Made by a program: the position numbers and the translations under genes
Origin: Neonectria sp. B-13
Lineage: Eukaryota > Ascomycota > Sordariomycetes > Hypocreales > Nectriaceae
Assembly: GCA_002682825.1 (NCBI GenBank)
Contig: NOKP01000041.1
Span: 186,001 to 250,000, forward strand
Reading direction: 5' to 3'
DNA length: 64,000 nt
Shown here: piece after piece, positions 39,601 to 51,283 of the stretch
Layout of the letters: every line of letters starts with the position of its first letter
Numbering within the stretch: the stretch's first letter is position 1
The notes under the pieces: generated by a model
What the model was told of the DNA's origin: nothing
The model's input: the letters and a program-made list of their open reading frames with translations, nothing else
The model's database searches: none

Positions 39601-42600
39601 ATTAAAGTATTCCTTAAGTATATATAATTATATTTTATTAAGGTTAAAGATCTTATAGAATATAGATAATATTCTATTTTTTAATATAATTTTATAACTC
39701 TATTTATTGAATTCTAATAGACCTATCTTAAGTTCTTCCTTAAAGAGTTTCTTATAGATATAATACTCTAATAGTATATTCTTAAGTTATTCTTCTTTAA
39801 GAAGTTTCTTTTATTCTTTAAGGTCTTTATTTAGCTATATGAACTGTTATTTAATATATCTAATTATTCTTTAGAGCTATTTTTATTTACTGTTTCTTTA
39901 TTTATATTATATTCTTTTTAGGGGTATTAAGGTATTTATTATATCTTTATGCTTATTCTTACTTTTTGTTTCTTTAGGAATTAGAATTAGAGATTTCTTT
40001 TTATCTATTGAGTTATTTTTATTATTACTAGAGAGAATATTATTAGGATTAATATATACTTAGTTAGTTCTTTAGTTAATATAAAGGTTGAATTTCTTTA
40101 GCTATAGATATTCTAAAATAATATTATAATACATTATAGATATAATATTAAAGGTAATACTTTAGTTTTATTTATTAATAAGAACCTTTAAGTAATTAAT
40201 CTATTAAGTTATTTATTCTTTATTATATAAAAATAGGTTATTTTTAAGATTCTATACTAGGTATAGATTTTTCTTGTTTTTATAGAATAGTTTTATTTTA
40301 TTGATTATACTAGGGTTAATATATAATACTTAGGCTCTACTGTCTATTAGTACTATAAGCTATTTATCCCTAACTTATACTCTTAGCTTAAGTATTATTT
40401 ATTTCTTTACTATTTCTATTATATATAGAGCTTTTATTAGAAGTAGTTTATTCTCCTTTTAATTGTTTATCTATTGCTTTTCTATAGGTAGTATTTATTA
40501 TTTTTTGTATATTTATAGAGTTCTTTATACTATATATAGTTTATTAATATTCTATTAGTTTATATAATAAAGTTAAATCTATCTTTATATATTATAAGGA
40601 TCTATTTATAGATTTCTTATACTTTTTCTATATATTCTTTATAGTTATAATTCTTATAGTTTATTATATACTTTTTAGTATATTAAGGGTAATTGTTTTC
40701 CTATGTATTATATTATTCTTAGATCTTAGTATTTATAGTAATTTTAGCCTTAGTTAATATTATCTAATAGATTAAGATAATACAATAGATAATATATAAT
40801 AGTTAATATAGTAAGATGCTATACTTAGTACTATTAATCCTAATAACTTAAATACAGTAAGCTTTCCTAGTAATATGGTTTGTATTAATATTATACCTTA
40901 AGCCTGTTTTTGCAATCTGTCTAGGTCCCTCTCTCTAACCTTAATGTTTAATTCATAAAAAGCTTATCCTAAACTATAGTACATATAAATAACTATCTCT
41001 TATTAAGCTAATAAGTCCAGCCAGCCTTCTTCCCTCCTTCTCAATATACTATAATATAGTATAATATAACTATAATGCATTCTGCTTTTCCTATTACTTA
41101 TTGTATCTTATAACCTAGTAATAAGAAATAGAGCTAAAAGGTATATAAAATAAGATACTATTACTCTCTAGATAGAGAGATTAAGCCTACTAAGTATAAG
41201 TAGTAGCTTTACTAGGCTAGAATCTATAGCCTTAGTAGCTTTAAGTCTAGCTGTATAATAGTTAGTACTATTCAAATAGTATATCTAGCTATATTCGGCT
41301 GCTGCTTGCTCCTTAATGATAGAGCTACTAAGGTTGATAACATTGGCTTTATTGTAGAGGAAAAGATACTGCTTAAAGCCTTTGCTAAGTGATTAGAGGC
41401 TGGATTAAATGATGAAGATAATGAAGTTATTATTAATGAATTATCCAGAGAGGAATATGCTCTATGGTTCTAGGAGCTGCTGGGGTGTGTGGAGCTGGTG
41501 CGGATGGCTAGCTAGTCTGCTGCATTAAAGACAATGAGTCTTAGCCTAATAGGCATAGTATGAAAAGACTTATGCATTATGAAATCAGAGGGAAGGATTA
41601 TATGGGGTTAAGGAAAAACTTAGACTGGATGGAAAAGGTAGATAGGTTTAGGTTAGATATAAAGGTTAATAAAGAACTTTAAAACCAACTAGGCTTAAGA
41701 CAAAGAAATCAATGTGTAATACAGTAATCATTATATATTAGGTTCCTTTATAGAGGGATTAGATCTTAGTATATATATAGACCTTATATTCTAGGTATAA
41801 ATAGTCCTTTAGGTCTAATAGTCTCTTTATATATTATTTAGAAAAGTATTAATCTTATAGCTAAATAACTATAATATATCTAGGTTATAATTATTATATT
41901 TTAATATAACCTTATATTTTTTATTTAAGATATAGATTAGTAATAGGATAGTTAATAATCTTAGTTAGATAGTAATTATTCTTTACTTTATTTACTAAGT
42001 ATATTAGGTATATATTATAGAAATAAGATATCTATAAAAGTTCTTTATATCTTATAGTATCTTTAGGCAGTTAAAGGTTATCTCCTTTGTTTAAGTTTAG
42101 TATATATAGTAGTATATATTATTATATATAAGTAACTTATTAGTATTAGGCCTAGATATAGATATTATCCCTTTCTCTAGTATTTAGTCTTTCTTAGATA
42201 AGTTATATATACATTTACTTTAATGTTTTTTACCTTTGTTCTATTATCCTATTATAAATAGTTATTATTTACTATGGTTTTAGGATTAGAGCTTCTAATA
42301 GTATATTAGTAGTTACTTACTTTAAAGGTTTAATTAAAGGTATAATAGCTTTAGATTATTATCTATCTTAATTATTATCTAATTCTTCTAATAAAGTATT
42401 ATTAATACTAAGAACTATTTTATAGCTAATATAATTATTACTTAAGTATTTCTTAGTAAAAGCTTAAATATTATTATCTTAGATAGGTAAGCTAAGCTAT
42501 CTTATATATCTTACTTCTTATTCTATATTAAGGCATAAGACTCTATCCTATTAAGTATAGAAACATTAGTATATTTAATTATCTATTTCTTATTATTAAG

Positions 42601-44208
42601 ATAGTTAAGTACTAAGTCTTTATTCCTTGATTTAGTTATATAATTGTTTTATTTGTTCTTTTAGTATTATACTATTTATTAAGCTTATATAATAATTATA
42701 ATTCATTATTAGTTATCTATTAGGAATGTTAATCTTAATAGATAGTTATTAATAGGATTCTATATCCTTTAGGATTGGTTTAAAAGAGGTTAGTTTCTTT
42801 CCTTTTTGAACTATAGTAATAGTCTTACCTTTAATTATTATTCTTAGTTTTCCTTTAGGGACTAAGATCTAAGGATTATATATTCCTTTCTTAAATCCCT
42901 TATTATTCTAAGTAAGTTTTAGAACTTTATATTGTATTTCTTTTAGTATACTTACTATTATTTTCTATTTTATACTATTTAGTATTAGATAGGGGCTATA
43001 TTATATTAAAGTAATTGGTTTTTATTATCTTATATAACCCTTTAATTATACTAATGATTTTATTAATATTCTAGTAGTTAGTAAATTGAATGTATTTACC
43101 TTTAGGTATAAGCTTATACTTTTATTCTAATTTAGGCTTTTAATATTTACTTTTAAAGTATTCTATTCTTCTATAGTTCTAATATTTAACTTAAGAGTAA
43201 TCTTATTGTATAGCTCCTAGTTCTATAGGGCTAGGCTAAGTTCTCTAAGAAGTATTTCTATTTCTTCTTTTACTATTATTAGAGTAGCTCTTCTTACTCT
43301 TCTAGATATTAATAGGTTCTTTCTTTCTTTTAATTTATCTTTTGAATAATTAATTATTAATAGTTATATAGAGCTTAGTATAAGCATTAAAGTTTATTAA
43401 TTAGTTTAAGATTTTATAGATTTTATTCTTAACTTTATCTTTTAGGCTCTAATAGAACTTATTAATCTTATTCTTATTTATCCAGTTGAGTTTAATAGTA
43501 AGATACCTAAATTTAGAGAAATACTCTAAAGTAGCCTTTATTTACTTTAGCTTTTGGATTGTAATAAGAGTATTATATTTCTTATCCTATTTGCTATAGG
43601 TATTTATTAACTATTATTTATATAGTATAAAGCTATTAAATAGTAGGATAGTCTTTAGCTTATAAGTCTTAGGGGTATTCTTAATAAAGTCCCTTAGGTA
43701 TGATTTTATTCCTTATAGAGCTTTTCCCTTAAGGAGGCTTATTTTATATTATATCTTAAGTTACTTATTTCTAAATATACTTAGGTAGTATATATAAAAT
43801 AACTTAATTTGTATTAGATGTTCTTAGAGGTCCTTAGGGGTACTATTGAATTTTAGTAGCTATATTAGTTTAATGGTTTTGCTTATATCCCTTGGTTATA
43901 GGAGGTTGAGAGTAACTATAAAGCTATTGAATTGTTTGATTTATTTATATTATTCCTCTTAAGTATAGTTCTACTTAGTACTAAGGTTATTAACTTACTT
44001 ATAGAGGGTATTAATAATAGTATTATTATTAGGGTTTAATTGAACTTAATTAGTATTAAGTATTTAGATCTGTTCTTTAAGTTGTTTAAACCTAGTAATA
44101 TTCTTATTGTATATATTATATAAGGCCTTATATAGTACTAGGATCTTTATATACTATTAATAGTTTATATATTTAAGGTTAATAATATTTTTCTTATTAT
44201 TATTATTA
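36678..44208 (-). pseudogene. gag-pol pseudogene, mirror copy
   Basis: Inverted duplicate of the 6,900-14,430 pseudogene with the same RIP lesions. It is interrupted by R1 at 40,733-41,758. Confidence 0.85.
40733..41758 (+). mobile_element. R1 copy 2', nested, mirror copy
   Basis: Inverted duplicate of 9,350-10,375 with the same 14-bp flanking duplication, here read as TTAGATCTTAGTAT. The less damaged reading frame of R1 runs on this strand at about 41,270-41,520. Confidence 0.85.
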
Positions 44209-44370
44209 GATTCTAAGTTCTTTAGAATATTAATATTCTTTATACTTATATCTTCCTTAAGGGTTTTACTCTTAGAAGTATTTAAGCTAGATAGGGTTAC
44301 TAGAGCTATAATAACTATTTAAGTATTACTTAGGTTAATATAGTAATATATTAAATAAGAGCTATTAATA

Positions 44371-44770
44371 TATAATAGTTAGGTCTAATCTAAGAGTATA
44401 AAGTAAGTCTAAAGTATATAGTTTAATAATTAAGTAAATTAGAATATTATAGTAAGTAATATAGATTATATTAGTAATATATAAAGGTAAGTAATTATAT
44501 AACTAAGTATTAAGTAAATTAAAGTATTAATAGCTAAGGAGCTTTAAGGCTCTTTGTTTAAAGTACTAAGTGAATATAGTTATATACTATAGTAATTGTA
44601 TAGGCTTACTAAGTAGTAGTAAGTCTATTATTATAGCTTATTATAATAGAGTAAGTTAAATAGTCTAGCTTATATAGTTAGGGTAAGCTTAGGAATATAA
44701 ATGTTATAAAAAGTAGGTATATTATAGTTCTACTGATTATAACTGCTTGGTCTTAACCTAAGCTATAATA
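44371..44770 (-). repeat. 5' LTR of mirror chromovirus
   Basis: Inverted duplicate of 6,338-6,737. Confidence 0.85.
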
Positions 44771-45087
44771 GAGATTATATATAAGCTAGTATTTTCCTTT
44801 AATAGCCTCTAGAAAGAGATTATATATAAGCTAGTGTATTAGTAAGAGTAACTTAAGATAGCTAGTAAGAATAAAAATACTTAACTAGCTTTACTATAGT
44901 TATTATAAAGGAAAAGATATAGTCTATTTATTAGCCCTAATATAGTAGAAAAGAATGATTAGAATAGAGATTAAGTAGATAGTAGAAAAGGGTTTAATAA
45001 TAGGAAGTTATAATACTACTATAGTCTATTATATAGTCTAGAGAGATTAAGTGTATTAATAGAGCTATCTAAGGATAGGGACTCTTA

Positions 45088-45571
45088 CTTATCCTATAAT
45101 CTAAGGAATTAAGCTATATATACTAATAGGAATACTTTCTACTTTAAGACTATATTATATTAGCTTATAGAAGCCTAATAGGGTATCTTTTGTTTATAAT
45201 AGATTAGATTGGTTAAAAAAAATGCCTTAATAGGGTAGATTTTATTTATAATTCCTTATATTAGTTAATCTCTTTAGCTATCTAATAAGGCTATAATAAG
45301 CCACTTTATAACCTATAGCTTTACTAGCTATATTATATACTAATTTGCCTCTTATATTAGGAATAAAATGTACATATAAAGATTAAAAATAATATAGTCT
45401 TTAGTTATATATTCATTATAAGTTTCTCTATTGATTTATATCTATATTACCTTATGTATTAGTATAATAGTATTTCTATAGAATTTTCTCTCTGTTTTTG
45501 CTGCCTGCTTGGAATTGTACTAAGTCCCCTGAATATAGCTCTAACCCTAATTCTAAGTGTACTTTTGATAT
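45088..45571 (-). repeat. L repeat, unit a' (mirror of a)
   Basis: Inverted duplicate of 5,537-6,020. About 110 bp was checked base by base with no mismatch. Confidence 0.65.
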
Positions 45572-46020
45572 AAGATACTTAATCCTTAGTAACTTACTCA
45601 TTCTTTTAATTTAATTTATAATTATACTATAGGATATAGGTTTATCTAATAATATTTCATATTCTACTAAGCTATTAATAGCTTTTTAAAATAGATAGAT
45701 ATTATTTAGTTCCTCTTTAAGTAATAGTAGTAACTTAAACTCTCCTAGGTAAATATTAAGGTTAAGTAATCAGTTTAATAATATAAGAGTAAGAGTAAGA
45801 AATACTTAATAATAAAAAAGAATAACTAAGAGAAATATATAAGAACTAAGTAATAAAGAAGGATTAAAAATATTCTTAGGAATTAAAAACATTTTACTAA
45901 TATAGTATTAAAAGCCTTTTATATTAAATATTCTATATAGATTTAGATAAATCTAGACTTATGTATCCTTCTCTCTAAGATATATCTTTATAAAGGCTAA
46001 AGTAAACTAAAGTAAAAGCC

Positions 46021-47888
46021 TATAATGTATATAATAAGCTTATATAATAAACAAGCTTATATAACAAAAATCCCTCAACCTATATTATCTCTATTTGATT
46101 AATTGATTCTTAACTATAAAATATATTAGACCTAAATACTAAGGCTAGAATCCTTCTTACCCTTTAGGCCCTTTAGAATAACCTAAAATTAAAGCTCTAA
46201 TATACTATAGAGATCTATAAAGTTGGTTATATAATACTATAGTGCTAGCAGTAAGGCATTCAATCCTAATGCAATTAAATTCCCTAATTGTATTAACTAT
46301 CTAATCTAAAGGAATAGATTATTATTCAATTCATTCTTAACCTAGATTTATAAAGGTTTCCCTCCTAACTGTATAATATTAAAGAAATAGCCAACCTACT
46401 ACTTACTAACTATAATGCACTACCTATCAGTAAGCATTAGGCTTTGAACTTTATATAATAATACCTAGAGCTTAAGATATGTTTTTTTCATAAGTATAAC
46501 TATTAGAGAGCTAAATGTAAAAATCTAATTATTATTTACAACTGATTTAGGCTTATAAGAAATATAATTATAAAGTATAATATTCAATTAGATAATATTT
46601 AGAACTTTAATAAGACTGGCTTTCTTATGAGTATAATTATAAGTAGAATGATTATTATAAGTATAGAAAGGTATAAATGACTAAAATTAATATAGCCTAA
46701 AAGCTAGGAATAGATTATAATCATTTAGGCAATTAATACAGATAGTTAAGCAATTTAGCTATTCATTATAGGTTTAGGCTAATATTACCTTATTAATTAG
46801 TACTAAGAATATAACCTCTTAGGCAATTAGGCTATTATAATAACCCAAAATGGCTAAATAGATAATAAGACTGGTCTTAAGTGGCTAAAGCACTTTAACT
46901 AGTATATAATCAAGTGATCAAATAGTTACTATTATCTTCTAATCCTTAATAGGTATAAAAGTTACTATTCTATTAACTTTAAGAGATATTATAAGAAAAA
47001 TAAGATTATTATGCTTTATATACTATCTTATTTATCTTATCTACTTTAGCCCCTTAATATAGGCTGCTTTAGGCTACTTAAGAAGGCTTATAAGCAAGAA
47101 ATAGAGCATTTAATTAAATGCTTTATAACTTATATTTTAAAGACTAAGTTCTTTTTAGCCTTTTATATTATATTCTAGGTTACTATAATAGAAAGGAATA
47201 TTAAGGTAGCCTTTAAAAGAGCTAGGCTTATTCCTCTTGACCTAGAAAGTATAATCTTAAAGCTTAATGTACAGCTATAGACTCTAATGCTAGTTGAAGA
47301 GGAGGCTAATCCCTCTACCCCTTGGGTTTTAAAGACCCTAAAGATAGTACTTAAGGCTGGATTTCAGTCTGAATACCTTAAGAGATGAATCAGAAGGCAT
47401 TAAAGTAGCTCTCTAGAGTCAATTCTAGAAGCATTAAAGTCTCTTTCTAAGGGAATAAAGGCAGTTTTATATAAGAATGCCTTACTAAGAGCTAAGGTCT
47501 AAGACCTTTAATAGGCAAATGAGATACTAAGCTAGCAGTAGAGGGCAAAAAGGACCTATCTATAGAAAAGAGGAGTAATAATAGTAGAAGAAGGAAGGTA
47601 AGTAATTAATTAGATAGATATTAATGTGCAAATAATAGCTGAAATGTTAAGAAGTAGTAGTCAAGGAAGGTTAGTATAACTAGGGGTTTAGTAGTATAGT
47701 ATATACAGTAAGACTAGATATAATATAAGGACCTATTAGATAGTAATTAAGATATCTAGGGAAGAGTATAGTAAGTAGTTTCAATTGATTAAATAATTTA
47801 TTATATTTTTATAGTAATTTCTATTTTAAAGGTTAAAATTTGTATTATATAAGCTTGTTTATTATATAAGCTTATTATGTATATTATA
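46021..47888 (+). mobile_element. Fot1/pogo-type DNA transposon, mirror copy, dead
   Basis: Inverted duplicate of 3,220-5,087. Terminal inverted repeats lie at about 46,021-46,066 and 47,843-47,888, built around AAGCTTATATAATAAACAAG. The length is usual for Fot1-group elements. Confidence 0.75.
46650..47600 (+). pseudogene. Transposase pseudogene of the Fot1-like element
   Basis: The plus strand reads through a DDE transposase core of the Fot1/pogo type. Readable blocks are TGLKWLKHF at about 46,880, LILN-x-YKSYYS at about 46,935-46,970 (family pattern LILDGHxSHxS, so the second catalytic Asp is now Asn and His codons are Tyr), YLL-PLNIGCF at about 47,035-47,065 and KKAYKQEIE at about 47,085-47,105. 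Every difference from the family pattern is a C-to-T or G-to-A change, as RIP produces. There are several in-frame stops, so it is non-functional. Confidence 0.75.
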
Positions 47889-49750
47889 GACTATTATTAG
47901 AGTCTCTTATTAGTATAATCTTAATATTTCTATATCTTAGTTATAGAATAGATATTAATTAAGTATTAACTAAAGTAAGAAAAAGGAGAAAGAGTATAAT
48001 AAGGATTCTTATTTCTCTAAGTTTAAATAACTTCTTTATTATACTTAGTATAATCTTAATTTCATTTTTAAGATTATTAATTATTATAGATTGATTTTAG
48101 TACTTTTAATTACTTAAGTAATACTTTTTAGCTAGTTTTAAAAGTGCCTATAGATATTAGAATCTTTTCTTAGTCTTATATTAAGTAGGGAAGTAATTAT
48201 ATATATATAATAATTCAAATTCAGATTAAGCTTCTTACTTAAAGCTCTTTTATAGGCTAGACAAAATACTTTCTAATATATACTTAGAGAGCTTCTTTTT
48301 TTTATTCTATCTTTTACTTTTCTACTTATAGTTACTTTCTAATAGAATAACCATTTGAAAAAGTTATAAAAAAGATAGATAGAAATAGATTTAAAATACT
48401 ATTAAAAGTTATTTCTAAGTATTTAATAATATCTAAGTAAAGATTAGTAAAATAATATAGAAATACAAATATAAGTTTAGTATTATTACTATTATACCTT
48501 AATTGAATTAATAAGTATTATTAAACTAGGACTATAGTTCTATTACTTATAGTCTATTTCATTGAAATTTCTTATAGTATTCTAGTAGTATTTAGGTAAA
48601 TAAAGATTACTATTAAAAAGTTTAATCTAATCTTTAATATTAGTATTATTATCTAAGTCTATAGCATTAGTATTAAAGCTACTATTGCTATTATTAATAG
48701 CAAATAAGTCATTATCTACTAATAAAGTATTAGAATTATTCAAAGTTATTAGATCCTACTTTTTTTATAGTATTATTAAATCAGATAATAATAGATAGAT
48801 AGACTTAGTAAATTTAATAATATAGAAGCTATAAGTTAATAAGATCTAGTAGAAGTTTAAGAGACTTATAAGAAAGGAAAATAAAGATATTTATTTATAT
48901 TTACTATAATAAGGATTAGGTCTATTAATAAAGCATTTACTTACTAGCTATATATAGAGCCATTTTTAGACTATAAGCTCTAATAATAGTAGGGATAATA
49001 ACTATAGGATAATAGTAAGGATAAGGATTATAGTAGGTTCTTAGGGATAGCTCTAATTATAGGTAATAGAAAGAGGTATAAGATAGGATAGTTTATAGTT
49101 ATACTTTATACAATAAAAGGATTATACATCCAAGGAATACTTAATGTTCTAATTAGTAAGTATATAATATAAGCTAAAGGATCTAATAAAGTAAAGCTAT
49201 CTTATCCTATATCTTCCTTAGTCCTATATATAAGTAAGAGTAAGTAATATATTTATACTCTAATGACCTAGGTAAGTAGTAATAACTCAGGTAGTAGTTT
49301 AAAGTATCTTAACTCTTAGTATAAAACATTTCTTCTAAGCTTTAGTATACTATTTAGTACCTAATAATACATAGGGTACATTAAGATATATATTAATAGA
49401 TAGTTAGGGACTTATAATGCTAGTTGTTTAGATAGATAAGCTAAAGTAGTACTAGACTTTAGCCGATTTACTACTAAACCTAGTGTTAGAACCTACTAAA
49501 AGCAGTGATAAAAAAGCTATATGTTTATTATAGATAGTTAAGATAATATTAAAAGATAAAGCTAGAATATAATATAAATATAATAAGACCTTTTAACTCT
49601 AAATAGTAGTTTAACTAATAGTAGTCTACCCCTCTATATAGGCTCTACTATACTATAGATCAATCATAAGTATATAGAAAATAATAGTCTAAGTAAACTA
49701 CTAAAGGATTAATAGTTAGATATTAAATACTAAACTATTAAACTATATAT
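47889..49750. other. RIP-decayed sequence, mirror copy
   Basis: Inverted duplicate of 1,358-3,219. No recognisable gene. Confidence 0.5.
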
Positions 49751-49762
49751 ATACTATTTAGT

Positions 49763-50729
49763 ATCCCTTTATAAGGGAACCTAATATATAATAATTACTA
49801 TATTATATATTAATTTCTTTATCTTAGGCCTGGTTGGTTTTTAAAGTTTTTTATTAACCTTTACATTTGACCTAAACCTATCTATCTTTTCTATTCAGTC
49901 TAAGTTTTTCCTTAATCTTTCCCTTGATGTCTAGATGGGTAGTAGACTAGCTAGCTATTTATACCAGTTTTATACACTCTAGCAGCTCCTAGAACTAAAG
50001 GGCATATTTATCTCTAGATAATTCTTTAATAATAACTTTATTATTTTTATTATCTAACTTAGCCTTTAATTGCTTAGTAAGGGCTTTAAGTAGTATTTTC
50101 TCCTCTATAATAAAGCTAAGATTATCAACCTTAGTAGCTCTATTATTAAGGAGTAAATAGCAGTTAAATATAGCTAAATATACCTTTTAAATAGTATTAA
50201 TTATTATATAGCTAGACTTAAAGCTACTAAGGCTATAAAGTTTAGCCTAGTAAAGTTACTACTTATACTTAATAGCCTTTATCTTTCTATCTAAAGAGTA
50301 ATAGTATTCTATTTTATATACTTTATAGCTTTATATTTTACTATTTAGCTATAAGGTATAATAGATAATTAGAAAAGTAGTATATATTATAGTTATATTA
50401 TACTATATTATAGTATATTAAGAAAGAGAGAAGAAGGCTAATTTAACTTATTAGCTTAATAAGAGATAGTTATTTATATATACTATAGTTTAGGATAAGC
50501 TTTTTATAAATTAAACATTAAGGTTAAAGAGAAGGACTTAAATAGGTTATAAAAATAGGCTTAAGGTATAATATTAATATAAACTATATTATTAGGAAAG
50601 CTTATTGTATTTAAGTTATTAGGATTAATAGTACTAGGTATAGTATCTTATTGTATTAACTACTATATATTATCTATTGTATTATTTTAATCTATTAAAT
50701 AATATTAATTAAGGCTAAAATTACTATAA
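49763..50729 (-). mobile_element. R1 copy 1', mirror copy
   Basis: Inverted duplicate of 379-1,345, lying about 0.6 kb outside the gene island. It has the same orientation as the R1 copy at 63,085-64,000 on the other side of the island. Confidence 0.75.
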
Positions 50730-50850
50730 ATACTATTTAGTATAACCTTAAGCTAACTAACTAAGATGCTTATATAATGCATTTCTAAGTACTTTACTAA
50801 GGGACTATTATCCATTTAGAGTATTATTTCTTATCTCTTTCTATTATTAA

Positions 50851-51099
50851 AGTAATAAATTTAAAAGTAATAATTATTCAATTTTTAGCTAGATTTAAAT
50901 AATTCTATTAATCTTAAGATTCTTATTATAATAATCTTAATAATATTATAATTATAGTTAATTTAACTAACTTTTCCTATATTTACTAAAAAGCTAAAAG
51001 AATAAATTATATTTCTTTTCTTATTATAACTATAGTAAAGCTAATAAGATATTTATAGCTTTATTAACTATTATAAAGCTATCTCTATTAAATATAATA
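50851..51099 (+). repeat. 249-bp direct repeat DR, island-left copy
   Basis: Aligns without gaps to 60,532-60,780 on the same strand. Nearly all differences are C/T or G/A transitions, with this copy the more AT-rich. It ends about 185 bp before the stop codon of the TPR-CHAT gene. It does not show LTR-type TG...CA ends or an evident target duplication. Confidence 0.85.
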
Positions 51100-51283
51100 T
51101 TTTATTAAAATATAGTATACTCTTAGTATAATAGAACAACTAGCTAAGACTGAAAAGTAATAGTAAAGGTATTTAAATTCAAAGAGATAAAGTAACTAAA
51201 GCAATAAAAAAGCTATATTCTTTTTGTATTTCAATTAGTAAGAACCCTATTACTAAAGGCATAATAGGAGAGCTGGATAATCT

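Larger units (their letters stand above)
35443..44770 (-). mobile_element. Ty3/Gypsy chromovirus, mirror copy, dead
   Basis: Inverted duplicate of 6,338-15,665, bounded by GAGAT (the complement of ATCTC) on both sides. LTRs are at 35,443-35,842 and 44,371-44,770. The sharing of the flanking target duplication shows that the two copies came from duplication of the whole arm and not from two insertions. Confidence 0.9.
25704..51107 (-). repeat. Right arm of giant inverted repeat
   Basis: This is the inverted copy of 1-25,404. It begins at a sequence that is the exact complement of the last bases before the assembly gap. It remains in register to at least 51,107, which pairs with base 1, so homology may continue into the gene island with the partner outside the window. 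The identity covers RIP-mutated sites and a homopolymer run, which two independently mutated copies would not be expected to keep. Confidence 0.95.
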
